This document shows positions 1 to 9,564 of a DNA stretch of 64,000 nucleotides, one piece after another. Each line of letters starts with the position of its first letter. The first letter of the stretch is position 1. The stretch is from Gracilibacillus halotolerans. Its GTDB lineage: Bacteria; Bacillota; Bacilli; Bacillales; Amphibacillaceae. Where the stretch lies: positions 1 through 64,000 of the forward strand of contig NZ_JACHON010000009.1 in assembly GCF_014206945.1 (NCBI RefSeq), read 5' to 3'. The position numbers and the translations under genes are program-made. Below the pieces are notes generated by a model. It saw only the letters and a program-made list of their open reading frames with translations, made no database searches and had not been told where the DNA came from.

Positions 1-95
1 ATCCCGAAGGAATCGGTTTGCTTCCCGCGCTCGACTTGCATGTATTAGGCACGCCGCCAGCGTTCGTCCTGAGCCAAGATCAAACTCTCAATAAA
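1..95 (-). rRNA. rrs: 16S ribosomal RNA, 5' end only
   Basis: The reverse complement contains the universal 16S start (AGAGTTTGATCTTGGCTCAG) followed by GACGAACGCTGGCGGCGTGC and the start of the V1 region. The gene runs off the left edge, so only about 95 nt of the 5' end is present. The mature 5' end near position 95 is inferred from alignment to the Bacillus 16S start. The V1 stem (GAGCGCGGGAAGC) is typical of halophilic Bacillaceae. Confidence 0.97.
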
Positions 96-207
96 GTAGT
101 TGACTTTAAGCTCGCTTAAAAGCTAGCATATTGCTTATATTTCTTACTCGTTGTTTGATTCAGTTTTCAATGATCAAGTAATTGCTGTTATTATCGACAG
201 CTTATAC

Positions 208-236
208 ATCTTATCATTTTCTTGTATAAGTGTCAA
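208..236 (-). promoter_or_regulatory. rrn promoter, proximal (P2)
   Basis: On the minus strand TTGACA (231-236) and TAAGAT (208-213) are separated by exactly 17 bp, upstream of the 16S gene. The region between it and the 16S start has the TGAAAACTGAA sequence common in Bacillus rRNA leaders. Two promoters in tandem are usual for Bacillus rrn operons. Confidence 0.82.
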
Positions 237-278
237 TAACTTTTTTGAGTTGCTTTGTCGACTAATTGCGACAAATTT

Positions 279-307
279 ATTATACCAAAGTACCAGTGTT
301 TTGTCAA
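279..307 (-). promoter_or_regulatory. rrn promoter, distal (P1)
   Basis: On the minus strand a consensus sigma-A promoter is present: TTGACA at 302-307, a 17-bp spacer, and TATAAT at 279-284. It lies about 70 bp upstream of the second rrn promoter. The A/T-rich stretch above the -35 box could act as an UP element; that part is inference. Confidence 0.87.
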
Positions 308-389
308 TAAATGTGAAAAATAATTTTCTCATTACTTTTACGCCGTTTTATAAATGACCTTTCGTTTTTTGGCGTAGTTTTATTTTAAC

Positions 390-438
390 ATAACAAAAGA
401 GCTAGTCAACAACCAATTACTTCCAGCACGACTAGCTC
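390..438 (-). terminator. leuS terminator
   Basis: GAGCTAGTC (399-407) and GACTAGCTC (430-438) form a perfect 9-bp stem. On the minus strand it is followed by TTTTGTT. It lies just after the leuS stop codon and separates leuS transcription from the rrn promoters. Confidence 0.8.
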
Positions 439-447
439 CATGTTAAC

Positions 448-2865
448 TTAGTTAGCTACAATGTTCACTAACTTACCTGGAACAACAATAACTTTACGAA
501 CCGTTTTTCCAGTTAACCGTTCTTGAATACTATCCAGTTCTAAGGCCTGCTTTTCGATTTCATCTTTCGTAGCATCCTTAGCAACCATCATTTTCTCTCT
601 TACTTTTCCCATGATTTGAATAACTATTTCTACTTCATCTTCAACTAGTTTTGATTCATCATAAGTTGGCCAAGACTCATAAGCAATGGTACTTTCGTTT
701 CCTAATCGTTGCCATAGCTCCTCTGCTAGATGTGGCGCTACCGGCGATAGTAACTTCACAAATCCTTCAGCATATACTTTAGGAAGCTTTGTAGCTTTAT
801 AGGCTTCGTTTATAAAGACCATCATTTGAGATATACCGATATTAAATCGTAAATCTTCAAAATTCTGCGTTACCGTCTTAACTGTTTCATGATATACCTT
901 TTCTAACTCGTCGGATTTATCTTGATCTACAATCTTTTCCGATAACGCTCCTTCATCGGTTACGTATAATCTCCATACTCGGTCCAGAAATCTCCTCGCA
1001 CCATCCAAGCCTGTTTCAGACCATGCAATCGATGCTTCTAATGGACCCATGAACATTTCATATAGACGTAATGTATCTGCACCGTGGCTTTTCACAATAT
1101 CATCAGGATTTACTACATTACCTTTTGATTTACTCATTTTTTCATTATTCTCACCAAGTATCATTCCTTGGTTGAATAATTTTTGAAACGGCTCTTTAGT
1201 AGGAACAACTCCAATATCATATAAAAACTTATGCCAGAATCGTGCATATAGTAAATGAAGTACAGCGTGTTCCGCACCGCCAATATAGACATCTACAGGC
1301 AACCATTCATTTAATGCCTCGTAGTCAGCTAACTTATCTGAATTATGCGGATCGATATAACGGAGAAAATACCAACTACTACCTGCCCACTGTGGCATCG
1401 TGTTAGTTTCTCGTCGGCCTTTCTTTCCTGTCACAGGGTCCGTTACGTTAACCCAATCTTCTATTATTGCTAATGGAGATTCTCCAGTTCCAGATGGTTT
1501 GATCTCATCTGTTTTCGGTAAAATTAAAGGAAGTTCTTCCTCTGGAACAGCTGACATTGTTCCGTCTTCCCAATGAATAATTGGAATTGGTTCACCCCAA
1601 TAACGTTGGCGGCTAAATAACCAATCACGTAAACGGTACGTTATTTTCCTTCTACCTACTTTATTATCCTCTAACCACTCAATGGCTTTTTTAATTCCCT
1701 CTTCCTTATTTAACCCATTCAAGAAATCAGAATTAATATGGATACCGTCTCCAGTAAAGGCTTCTTCTTCAATATTTCCGCCTTCTAGAACTGGAATGAT
1801 TTTTAGGTCAAATTTTCTAGCGAACTCGTAGTCACGCTCATCATGTGCTGGAACAGCCATAATTGCCCCAGATCCATACGACATTAATACATAATCCGCA
1901 ACCCAAATAGGTAGCTTCTCTCCATTAATAGGATTAATCGCATAAGCTCCAGTAAAAACACCTGTTTTATCTTTTGCCAAATCGGTTCTTTCCAAGTCAC
2001 TTTTCTTCTGAACTTCTTCTATATATTGTTCAACGACTTCTCTTTGAGATTCCGTTACTATTTTTTGTACTAATGGATGTTCAGGAGCGAGTACTGCGTA
2101 TGTAGCTCCAAACAAAGTATCTGGTCTAGTTGTGAACACTTCAAAACTTTCATTAAATTGGTCTACTTTAAAAATAACTTCTGCACCTTCGGATCGACCA
2201 ATCCAGTTACGTTGCATATCTTTAATACTCTCAGGCCAATCTAGTTCCTCTAAATCATCGAGTAGTCGATCTGCATAAGCCGTAATCTTTAACATCCATT
2301 GTTTCATTGGTTTACGAATGACAGGATGTCCACCACGTTCACTTTTGCCATCGATTACTTCTTCATTAGCTAGAACTGTACCGAGAGCTGGGCACCAGTT
2401 AACCGGAACTTCATCGATATAGGCTAAACCTTTTTCATATAGTTTAAGAAAAATCCATTGTGTCCATTTATAATAGTTAGGATCTGTTGTATTGATTTCT
2501 CGATCCCAATCGTACGAAAAACCAAGCTCCTGGATTTGTCTTCGAAATGTGTTAATATTTTTTTCCGTGAATTCTGCTGGATCATTACCTGTATCAAGCG
2601 CATATTGTTCTGCAGGAAGGCCAAAAGCATCCCAACCCATTGGATGAAGTACTTCATAATCTTGCATTCGCTTCATTCTCGAAAGTATATCCGTTGCTGT
2701 ATAACCCTCAGGATGACCAACATGTAACCCTGCACCTGAAGGATACGGAAACATATCCAATGCATAGAACTTCTTCTTATTAGAATTTGTATCAGTTTTA
2801 AATGTTTTATTATCTAACCAATACTTTTGCCATTTTGACTCGATTTCAATATGTTGATATGACAA
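448..2865 (-). CDS. leuS: leucyl-tRNA synthetase
   Basis: Class Ia synthetase that charges tRNA-Leu in the cytoplasm. The catalytic-core signature HVGH is at residues 48-51 and KMSKS at about residue 575. The CP1 editing domain lies between them and the anticodon-binding and C-terminal domains follow. I place the start at a TTG (2863-2865) because an AAGGAGG ribosome binding site (2874-2880) sits 8 nt upstream and the resulting N-terminus, [16 protein letters not shown], matches Bacillus LeuS. The protein is then 805 aa, the family's usual length. An ATG-initiated form starting at 2904 is possible but has no such site. The gene is controlled by the T-box leader upstream and lies directly before an rRNA operon. 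Confidence 0.97.
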   Translation of the reverse strand: MSYQHIEIESKWQKYWLDNKTFKTDTNSNKKKFYALDMFPYPSGAGLHVGHPEGYTATDILSRMKRMQDYEVLHPMGWDAFGLPAEQYALDTGNDPAEFTEKNINTFRRQIQELGFSYDWDREINTTDPNYYKWTQWIFLKLYEKGLAYIDEVPVNWCPALGTVLANEEVIDGKSERGGHPVIRKPMKQWMLKITAYADRLLDDLEELDWPESIKDMQRNWIGRSEGAEVIFKVDQFNESFEVFTTRPDTLFGATYAVLAPEHPLVQKIVTESQREVVEQYIEEVQKKSDLERTDLAKDKTGVFTGAYAINPINGEKLPIWVADYVLMSYGSGAIMAVPAHDERDYEFARKFDLKIIPVLEGGNIEEEAFTGDGIHINSDFLNGLNKEEGIKKAIEWLEDNKVGRRKITYRLRDWLFSRQRYWGEPIPIIHWEDGTMSAVPEEELPLILPKTDEIKPSGTGESPLAIIEDWVNVTDPVTGKKGRRETNTMPQWAGSSWYFLRYIDPHNSDKLADYEALNEWLPVDVYIGGAEHAVLHLLYARFWHKFLYDIGVVPTKEPFQKLFNQGMILGENNEKMSKSKGNVVNPDDIVKSHGADTLRLYEMFMGPLEASIAWSETGLDGARRFLDRVWRLYVTDEGALSEKIVDQDKSDELEKVYHETVKTVTQNFEDLRFNIGISQMMVFINEAYKATKLPKVYAEGFVKLLSPVAPHLAEELWQRLGNESTIAYESWPTYDESKLVEDEVEIVIQIMGKVREKMMVAKDATKDEIEKQALELDSIQERLTGKTVRKVIVVPGKLVNIVAN

Positions 2866-2905
2866 AACAACAACCTCCTTATAAAACATATGTTCTCCCA
2901 ACACA

Positions 2906-3150
2906 AAAAATCTCTCCTATCCCAAAAAAACATGGGACGAGAGAGATTCCCGCGGTACCACCCAAACTTAGTACTGACCGTGCCAGCACTCACTTAAATT
3001 CCTTAACGCGGACTAACGGCAAAAGTTAATAACGTTCGTGTGTTCACTTTTGCAACATCAAAGGTGAGTTCATAATAGTAAAAGGATAGCTCGCACCAAT
3101 ATGCTATCTCTCTGATTCCTTTACTATCATTACTACTCCTAATCATCGTT
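2906..3150 (-). promoter_or_regulatory. T-box leader of leuS (Leu, CTC specifier)
   Basis: The minus strand carries the conserved T-box TGGGTGGTACCGCGG (complement at 2951-2965). It is followed by a terminator: AATCTCTC and TCCC pairing with GGGA and GAGAGATT, then a T run (2906-2948). Upstream, a long stem I pairs GATAGTAAAGGA with TCCTTTTACTATTA. Just after it, in the specifier-loop position, is GAACTCACC with CTC, a leucine codon, at 3066-3068. Uncharged tRNA-Leu should stabilise the antiterminator and raise leuS transcription. Confidence 0.93.
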
Positions 3151-3217
3151 GTTCCTTATCACTAATTATACTAATGATAGTTTAAAGAATTGTGTGACTA
3201 TTGTCAAGATGGGACGA

Positions 3218-4876
3218 TTACCATACATAGACACGCGTTTCATAAGGACGTAACATCATCTGTTTTTCCATCGATGTTGCCTCATAATTCGTTAATTCAA
3301 TTGTAGGTTGCTTTTCGAGAATGTTACTTGGTATATCGATCGTTGTATCTTCAGCAAACATGTTACAAACAACGAGCGCTCCGTGATCTCCAGAATTTCT
3401 TGTATATGCATAAACTTTTTCATGTTCTTTCTCGATTAGCTCGTAAGTTCCATATACAAACAAATCATATTTTTTACGCAATTGAACCATCTTCTTATAG
3501 AAGTTTAACACAGAATCTTCATCCGCTAACTGCTGCTCTACGTTAATCTTCTTATAGTTCTCGTTCACTTTCATCCAAGGAGTACCTTTTGTAAAACCTG
3601 CATTTTCTTCGCTATTCCACTGCATTGGCGTACGACTATTATCACGCCCAGTTTGCCAAATGATCTCCATTACTTCTTGGTGAGACATACCTTCTTCAAT
3701 CGATTCGTAATACAGATTTTTAATGGCTACATCGTCATAATCATCAATAGAATCAAACTTTACGTTAGTCATACCTATCTCTTGACCTTGATAAATAAAG
3801 GGTGTTCCTTGCATAAAGAAATAAAGTGCTCCCAGAGATTTAGCAGATTCCTTCCAATAATTCTCCGCATCGCCCCATGTTGAGACCGATCGTGGCTGAT
3901 CATGATTTTCGAAGAATAAAGCATTCCAACCAACGCCTTCTAAGCCCTTTTGCCATTTAGTTAGCGTATCCTTAAGAGCTCTAAGATCGAAACCTCCATC
4001 AGCAGTTCGTTTCCATAGCCCTAGGTGCTCAAATTGGAAGATCATATCGAAGTAACCCTTTTCTTCACCGACCCATTTATCCGCGTCTTCAATCGTAACC
4101 CCGTTTGCCTCACCAACCGTCATTACATCATAATTATGGATTGTTTTTTCAGCGAATTCAGATAGAAAAGCATCAATACCTGGTCGATTCATATGTCCTT
4201 CAAATGACGGTACATATTTTTTATTATCAGGGTTAGGCATGTCAGGGAACCCAGGAACTTTTTTAATATGAGAGATAGCATCGACACGGAATCCATCAAT
4301 TCCTTTATCGAGCCACCAATTAACCATATCGTATAGCTCATTTCTAACTGTTTCATTCTCCCAGTTTAAGTCAGGTTGTTTTCTTGAAAATACGTGGAGA
4401 TAATATTCTCCTGTCTTCTCATCGAATTCCCAAGCTGAGCCACCAAAGATAGACTCCCAATTATTTGGTTCTTTTCCATCCTTACCAGGGTGCCAAATAT
4501 AATAATCACGATAAGGGTTGTCTTTGGAGGAACGAGACTCAATAAACCATTCATGCTCATCTGAAGTGTGGTTAATGACTAAATCCATAATTAATTTCAT
4601 CCCACGTGCATGCACAGCATCTAACAATTCATCGAAATCTTCCATCGTACCGAAGTCATTTAAGATTGCTTTATAATCACTTATATCGTATCCATTATCA
4701 TCATTAGGTGATTGATAGATTGGAGAAACCCAAATAACATCAATTCCTAAATCCTTTAAATAATCAAGTTTATTTAAAATACCTTGTAAATCTCCAATCC
4801 CATCTCCATTTGCATCCATAAAGCTTCGCGGATACACTTGATAGGCTGTCGCTTCTTTCCACCATTTTCTCTTCAT
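3218..4876 (-). CDS. alpha-glucosidase / oligo-1,6-glucosidase (GH13)
   Basis: A cytoplasmic GH13 enzyme of 552 aa that releases glucose from imported malto- or isomalto-oligosaccharides. The N-terminus WWKEATAYQVYPRSF is typical. Catalytic residues are the nucleophile Asp in GFRVDAISHI (about D199), the acid/base Glu in VGEANG (about E255) and the Asp in ENHDQPR (about D326). Family knowledge says a Val after the nucleophile favours alpha-1,6 bonds and Ala or Gly favours alpha-1,4. Here it is Ala, so alpha-1,4 substrates are more likely. The ATG at 4876 is chosen because AGGAGGT lies 6 nt upstream. Operator-like sites lie upstream. The gene stands alone, with no transporter beside it. Confidence 0.93.
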   Translation of the reverse strand: MKRKWWKEATAYQVYPRSFMDANGDGIGDLQGILNKLDYLKDLGIDVIWVSPIYQSPNDDNGYDISDYKAILNDFGTMEDFDELLDAVHARGMKLIMDLVINHTSDEHEWFIESRSSKDNPYRDYYIWHPGKDGKEPNNWESIFGGSAWEFDEKTGEYYLHVFSRKQPDLNWENETVRNELYDMVNWWLDKGIDGFRVDAISHIKKVPGFPDMPNPDNKKYVPSFEGHMNRPGIDAFLSEFAEKTIHNYDVMTVGEANGVTIEDADKWVGEEKGYFDMIFQFEHLGLWKRTADGGFDLRALKDTLTKWQKGLEGVGWNALFFENHDQPRSVSTWGDAENYWKESAKSLGALYFFMQGTPFIYQGQEIGMTNVKFDSIDDYDDVAIKNLYYESIEEGMSHQEVMEIIWQTGRDNSRTPMQWNSEENAGFTKGTPWMKVNENYKKINVEQQLADEDSVLNFYKKMVQLRKKYDLFVYGTYELIEKEHEKVYAYTRNSGDHGALVVCNMFAEDTTIDIPSNILEKQPTIELTNYEATSMEKQMMLRPYETRVYVW

Positions 4877-4906
4877 CCGTTTACCTCCTGATAACTTCAC
4901 TATTGC

Positions 4907-5019
4907 GCAAACGATTGCATTTACATTATATCATTAATATGAACGATTCTGTCAATATATATTATCTTTTTAATAGCAAACGATTGTATGAACTGCAAAA
5001 AGTAATTGGAAACGTTTAT
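4907..5019. promoter_or_regulatory. three LacI-family operator-like sites upstream of the alpha-glucosidase
   Basis: GCAAACGATTGC (4907-4918), GCAAACGATTGT (4976-4987) and TTGGAAACGTTTAT (5006-5019) lie within 113 bp of the alpha-glucosidase start. The first two match the central-CG palindromes bound by LacI-family sugar regulators such as MalR. The third resembles a CcpA cre site. Which regulator binds each site is inference. Confidence 0.55.
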
Positions 5020-5049
5020 TTATTTATTTTATCTTTAACAACTTTCCAT

Positions 5050-5095
5050 AAAAAAACCGAACTATTTCGATTTTTATACAATCGAATAGCTCGGT
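5050..5095 (-). terminator. rlmN-like gene terminator
   Basis: ACCGA, CTAT and CGAT on the left arm (5056-5071) pair with ATCG, ATAG and TCGGT on the right arm (5081-5095), with small internal mismatches. On the minus strand TTTTTT follows. It sits directly after the stop codon of the methyltransferase gene. Confidence 0.75.
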
Positions 5096-5107
5096 CTTCA
5101 TCTCTAT

Positions 5108-6178
5108 TTATGCGTATTTTTTCTCTTTTCTAATTTGTTTACTCCGTAATTGTCCACATGCTGCGTCTATATCTGTACCTTGCTCTACCCTTACACCACA
5201 TTGAATACCATTCTCTAACAATATCTGATAGAAATCTAAAATGGCTTTTTTCTCACTACGATTATATTGGTTATGTTCGTCCACAGGGTTATAAGGAATC
5301 AAGTTCACGTATGATAAATGTCGTTTGTTTTTTAATAACTCCACAAGCTCTAAAGCTTCTTTCTTATGATCATTAACGTCCTTAAGTAGAATATATTCAA
5401 AGGTAATTCTGCGATTTGTCTTCTCTAGGTAGTAGTCAATTGCTGGCATTAATTTCTCTAGAGGGAAAGCTTTATTTATTTTCATTATTTGCGTTCTCAA
5501 TGCATTATTAGGTGCATGTAACGAAACAGCTAAATTTACTTGTAGATTTTCGTCGGCAAAATCATATATACGTTTCACTAGGCCACTAGTTGAAACGGTG
5601 ATATGTCGTGCACCAATGGATAGCCCATTTTGATCATTAACGATATTTAGAAAGTCCATCGTATTATCGTAGTTATCAAATGGCTCACCAATACCCATCA
5701 CTACTATATGACTTACACGATCATCATTTTCTCTACTGTCCAAATGTCTTTGTACATTCACGATCTGCTCAACAATCTCTCCCGCTGATAAATCCCTGCT
5801 TTTTCGGAGCAACCCACTAGCACAGAACGAACAACCTATATTACAACCTACTTGGGTCGTCACGCACACAGAATACCCATAACTAAATTTCATAAGAACC
5901 GTCTCAATAAGATTCCCGTCCTCAAGTTTAAATAAGAACTTAATTGTTCCATCCTTGGATTCTTGTCTAATCTCTTCCTCCATTGATTGCATGGTGTATT
6001 CATCTCTAAGTAATTGTAAACATTCATTGTTGACATTTAACATATCATCAAACGAAGTAACTCGTTGCTTGTATAACCAGTTCCATATTTGTTTTGCTCG
6101 AAACTTTTTTTGTTTATTATTTACAACCCATTCAACCAGTTGATCAAAGGTAAGCGAATAGATGGATGGTTTTTTCAT
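5108..6178 (-). CDS. rlmN: RlmN/Cfr-family radical SAM 23S rRNA (adenine) methyltransferase
   Basis: A 356-aa radical-SAM enzyme expected to methylate C2 of A2503 in 23S rRNA (and A37 of some tRNAs). It has the Cys triad in CNIGCSFC, which binds the 4Fe-4S cluster. It also has [14 protein letters not shown] for SAM binding, and the C-terminal DIDAACGQL holding the methyl-carrying Cys. The stretch after the cluster reads [18 protein letters not shown] rather than the GG-containing form I recall for B. subtilis YloN. The gene stands alone instead of with rsmB, prpC and prkC. It may therefore be a second RlmN paralogue or a Cfr-like relative. The C-terminal [15 protein letters not shown] looks more like RlmN than Cfr. 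Confidence 0.85.
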   Translation of the reverse strand: MKKPSIYSLTFDQLVEWVVNNKQKKFRAKQIWNWLYKQRVTSFDDMLNVNNECLQLLRDEYTMQSMEEEIRQESKDGTIKFLFKLEDGNLIETVLMKFSYGYSVCVTTQVGCNIGCSFCASGLLRKSRDLSAGEIVEQIVNVQRHLDSRENDDRVSHIVVMGIGEPFDNYDNTMDFLNIVNDQNGLSIGARHITVSTSGLVKRIYDFADENLQVNLAVSLHAPNNALRTQIMKINKAFPLEKLMPAIDYYLEKTNRRITFEYILLKDVNDHKKEALELVELLKNKRHLSYVNLIPYNPVDEHNQYNRSEKKAILDFYQILLENGIQCGVRVEQGTDIDAACGQLRSKQIRKEKKYA

Positions 6179-6389
6179 TGTTATTTCCTCATTTCATTTC
6201 CTGAATTCATCTATCTATCATAAACAAATGAAGAGCCAATTGCAATATATTGTTAGGCAATAAGCCACTCTTTAAAAAATTGAGATAACTTTATAATAAT
6301 CTGAAGATAACTGGGAATAATGGTACTAAGCACGGACATAGCTCTTATTTACTATTTTTAGCATGGTTGGCAAATCCTTATGTAAAAGC

Positions 6390-6739
<350 letters not shown>

Positions 6740-6765
6740 TCTTTTTAACTCGTAATGGCTTAAAT

Positions 6766-6800
6766 AAAACCGATAGAGAATATTCTCTATCGGTTTTTCT
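6766..6800 (+). terminator. csp terminator
   Basis: A perfect 16-bp inverted repeat, centred between 6781 and 6782 (arms 6766-6781 and 6782-6797), ends in TTTTT on the plus strand. Because it is symmetrical with A runs on the left it could also work in the other direction. Confidence 0.9.
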
Positions 6801-6892
6801 ATGTCTTCATCTATATCCACTTTAAGCTCCCCTATTTGTAGGTATCCCTTTCATTCCATTAGTGACACTACATAATATATTTTTTAAAAAAG

Positions 6893-6918
6893 TGTAATAT
6901 TTTTATTTGTAAGACGTC
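6893..6918 (+). promoter_or_regulatory. ECF-type promoter, probably autoregulatory
   Basis: TGTAAT (6893-6898) and CGTC (6915-6918) are separated by 16 bp, 43 bp upstream of the sigma factor start. This matches the TGAAAC/TGTAAC...CGTC form used by SigX, SigW and related B. subtilis ECF sigma factors. Self-activation is inferred from that match and the position. Confidence 0.6.
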
Positions 6919-6961
6919 TATTAAGCAAAGACATGAAACGTTCGCAAAAGGAGGTTCCTAA

Positions 6962-7468
6962 ATGAACGAGGAATTAATTACTGATTGGTTTGATGCTTAC
7001 GCAAACGATGTTTATCGTTTTTTAATTTATTATACCTCCTCCGCTGATGTAGAAGATCTCGTACAAGAAGTTTTTATAAAGGCGATTCATCATTACGACC
7101 ACTTTAGAGGAGATTCTAGTCCAAAAACTTGGCTCTTTTCCATCGCAAGGAATGTCGCGATTGACCAAGCAAGGAAAAATAACCGAAAAAACTGGCGATC
7201 ACTCATTCATTTATATGAAGATAATACGGATCCTTCACCAGAGGAAACAAAAATAACGAAAGAAACTGTACAGGAGCTCTATGAAGCCATCGAAAAATTA
7301 AAGCAGAGTTACCGTGATGTAATTATTCTCAGAGCAATCAAAGAATTGTCAGTGAAGGAAACCGCTAAAATTTTAAACTGGACTGATACAAAAGTCCGGG
7401 TCACCTATCACCGGGCATTAAACGTATTAAAAGAACAGTTAAAGGAGGTTCATAATGAAGGAGAATAA
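6962..7468 (+). CDS. ECF-family RNA polymerase sigma factor (SigX-like)
   Basis: A 168-aa sigma-70 family protein with only regions 2 and 4. Region 2 covers about residues 8-75 (DVEDLVQEVFIKA, KTWLFSIARNVAIDQARK). Region 4 covers about 105-160 (SYRDVIILRAIKELSVKETAKILNWTDTKVRVTYHRAL). It directs RNA polymerase to extracytoplasmic stress promoters. The domain pattern and the next gene resemble B. subtilis sigX-rsiX, but the regulon cannot be deduced. An AAAGGAGG site precedes the ATG. The stop overlaps the start of the anti-sigma gene, so the two are translationally coupled. Confidence 0.92.
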   Translation: MNEELITDWFDAYANDVYRFLIYYTSSADVEDLVQEVFIKAIHHYDHFRGDSSPKTWLFSIARNVAIDQARKNNRKNWRSLIHLYEDNTDPSPEETKITKETVQELYEAIEKLKQSYRDVIILRAIKELSVKETAKILNWTDTKVRVTYHRALNVLKEQLKEVHNEGE

Positions 7469-8303
7469 TCATCAGCCCTTAGAAAATAAATTAAAAAAAT
7501 TAAAGCTTTCATCCACGTTAGACCTTAATAAAAAGGAGGAGATTGTAATGGCACTTCAAAAAGAAGCGAGGACAAAAAAGAAACCAAACCGATTTTGGAT
7601 TTACTTTCCGACAGCGGCTGTTATCGTACTTTGTGGAATATTTATTTACAATGTGATTATTGACAATGATGCATCGCATAACGCTAATGATTCTAATCAA
7701 GAAGAGCCTCCAGTTCAACAACCAATCGAGGAGGATAACAAAGACGAAACAGAGGATAACGAACAAGAAACGAATGTTGAGACTGATAAAACTACTAATG
7801 AAGAGGAAGACGAACAACCAACCTCTGAAGAGACAGGCAGCCTATCTATAACGGAAGGTGACTCTTCTAAGAAGACCATTCTCGTCGAAGGTATGGAGGA
7901 AGAAGAACTTTTCATAACTTACACATTAGAACCATATGATATTCAGTTTGAAATTGCCGATTATATTAATAATTATGAAATAAACGACGATCAAGTAAGA
8001 TTCTATACCGATCCTTCTTATTCTTCTATTACAATGGAGATAAAAGAAAACACAACACCAGAAGCTATCTTGCCAGATATACAGCAAGAATATGCCGCCA
8101 ATGAACCTGTCGAAGAAGTAAATGACTTACCGACTGACGAGAACAGCTACTATGGAGTATTCCAAAATTTCTATGATCCTCCACAAGGTTTTTACCTCTA
8201 CCAGATAGGAGATCATGTATTCGTTATTCAGTATGAATATGGCATCGAGGGTGGAGACGGCATGGACCCAAGACTTGAGGTATTAAGAAAGTCGATAAAA
8301 TAG
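7455..8303 (+). CDS. membrane anti-sigma factor (RsiX-like)
   Basis: A 282-aa protein starting inside the end of the sigma gene (overlap 14 bp), with AAAGGAGG upstream. The N-terminal 47 residues are cytoplasmic. One transmembrane segment follows (FWIYFPTAAVIVLCGIFIYNVII, about 48-70 in pieces), then a long Glu/Asp/Thr-rich linker (about 75-130) and an extracytoplasmic domain (about 140-282). This layout and position are those of anti-sigma factors that hold an ECF sigma factor at the membrane. No zinc-finger HxxxCxxC motif is present in the N-terminal part, as in RsiX. The sensed signal is unknown. Confidence 0.8.
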   Translation: MKENNHQPLENKLKKLKLSSTLDLNKKEEIVMALQKEARTKKKPNRFWIYFPTAAVIVLCGIFIYNVIIDNDASHNANDSNQEEPPVQQPIEEDNKDETEDNEQETNVETDKTTNEEEDEQPTSEETGSLSITEGDSSKKTILVEGMEEEELFITYTLEPYDIQFEIADYINNYEINDDQVRFYTDPSYSSITMEIKENTTPEAILPDIQQEYAANEPVEEVNDLPTDENSYYGVFQNFYDPPQGFYLYQIGDHVFVIQYEYGIEGGDGMDPRLEVLRKSIK

Positions 8304-8312
8304 CCCTAGCTA

Positions 8313-8359
8313 GAACCATTTCATGTTTGGTTTATTCAAGCATGAAATGGTTCCTTTTT
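8313..8359 (+). terminator. sigma/anti-sigma operon terminator
   Basis: GAACCATTTCATG (8313-8325) pairs perfectly with CATGAAATGGTTC (8341-8353) over 13 bp and is followed by CTTTTTT. It closes the two-gene operon. Confidence 0.9.
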
Positions 8360-8513
8360 TACATTATCTATATTGAATCTTCCTTACTTTTCTACGCTGT
8401 TTATCACTTATCCCCTTTACTTACATACACAGACCATAAGCAGATAATTAGAACTTCTTCTATCAAGAGCGTATCATTTCTTTAAGAAACTGTTCCTAAA
8501 GGAGTGTCCATTA

Positions 8514-9515
8514 ATGTCCAATCCGTTTGAAAATATTAAAGCGTCTATCCTTGATTTAGCACCTATCTTAGAAGAAGGAACAATATCGGAATCCTTCGAA
8601 AAAAGTGCTGATTTGGCGAAACATGTCGAAAATTTAGGTTATTACCGCTACTGGTTAGCGGAACATCATAATATGCCTGGTATTGCTAGTTCAGCAACCT
8701 CCGTTGTAATCGGACATATAGCAAGTCATACTTCTAAAATAAGAGTTGGTGCAGGTGGAATTATGCTACCTAACCACGCTCCGTTAGTTATCGCAGAACA
8801 ATTCGGAACATTAGATGCTCTATATCCGAATCGAATCGATTTAGGCCTTGGTCGTGCACCAGGAAGTAATCAAGCTACGGCTATTGCATTACGACGTACA
8901 CTAAATAGTAGTCCGAATGATTTCCCACAGCAAGTTGAAGAATTAGAGGATTACTTTAAAGGACAAGGTTATGTGCGTGCTATTCCAGGTGAAGGCGCGA
9001 ATGTTCCGATTTGGCTATTAGGCTCAAGTGATTTCAGCGCTAGACTTGCAGCAGAAAAAGGATTACCTTTCGCATTTGCTAGCCACTTTTCACCTGATTA
9101 TACCATCCCTGCTTTACGTATTTATCGAGAAAATTTCAAGCCTTCTGGTCAATTAGCAGAGCCTTTAGCAATGGTTGGTGTAAATATTGTAGCAGCGGAA
9201 ACAACAGAAGAAGCCCAATGGCTAGCAACCTCTCAACAACAACAATTCCTAAGCCTTGTGAGAGGAGAACAATCCAAGCTACAGCCTCCAATTGATGACA
9301 TTGATAAAGAGTGGTCCATTCACGAAAAAGCTTCGGTAGAGAAATCACTCAGCTCTGCGTCTACCATAGTTGGAGATAAAGATATCGTACGAGAAAAACT
9401 TCTATCATTCTTAGAGGAAACAAAAGCTAATGAAGTAGTTATTAACTCGCAAATTTATGACCACGAAGCTAGAAAAAAATCATATGACATTGTAGCTGAT
9501 ATAATGCAACTGTAG
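8514..9515 (+). CDS. luciferase-like flavin-dependent oxidoreductase (MsnO8 type)
   Basis: A 333-aa TIM-barrel protein of the bacterial luciferase-like monooxygenase superfamily. The pattern LDLAPI near the N-terminus, YWLAEHHN (about 45-52), [13 protein letters not shown] (about 78-90), DLGLGRAPG (about 115) and WLLGSS (about 163) fit the group-1 luciferase-like proteins related to B. subtilis YtmO/YceB. These use reduced FMN; the substrate of this one is unknown. It has an AAAGGAGTG site and stands alone between two terminators. Confidence 0.87.
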   Translation: MSNPFENIKASILDLAPILEEGTISESFEKSADLAKHVENLGYYRYWLAEHHNMPGIASSATSVVIGHIASHTSKIRVGAGGIMLPNHAPLVIAEQFGTLDALYPNRIDLGLGRAPGSNQATAIALRRTLNSSPNDFPQQVEELEDYFKGQGYVRAIPGEGANVPIWLLGSSDFSARLAAEKGLPFAFASHFSPDYTIPALRIYRENFKPSGQLAEPLAMVGVNIVAAETTEEAQWLATSQQQQFLSLVRGEQSKLQPPIDDIDKEWSIHEKASVEKSLSSASTIVGDKDIVREKLLSFLEETKANEVVINSQIYDHEARKKSYDIVADIMQL

Positions 9516-9522
9516 AATTCAG

Positions 9523-9562
9523 AATTGGCTGGCACAAACATCTCCGATTGTGCTAGCCAATT
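9523..9562. terminator. bidirectional terminator between convergent genes
   Basis: AATTGGCTGGCACAA (9523-9537) pairs with TTGTGCTAGCCAATT (9548-9562) with a single mismatch. It lies between the converging luciferase-like and esterase genes and can serve both. Confidence 0.8.
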
Positions 9563-9564
9563 AT

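Noticed and set aside
151-357. Open frame of 68 codons on the plus strand
   Set aside because: It overlaps both rrn promoters on the opposite strand, has no ribosome binding site and a Leu/Ser/Phe-rich AT-driven composition.
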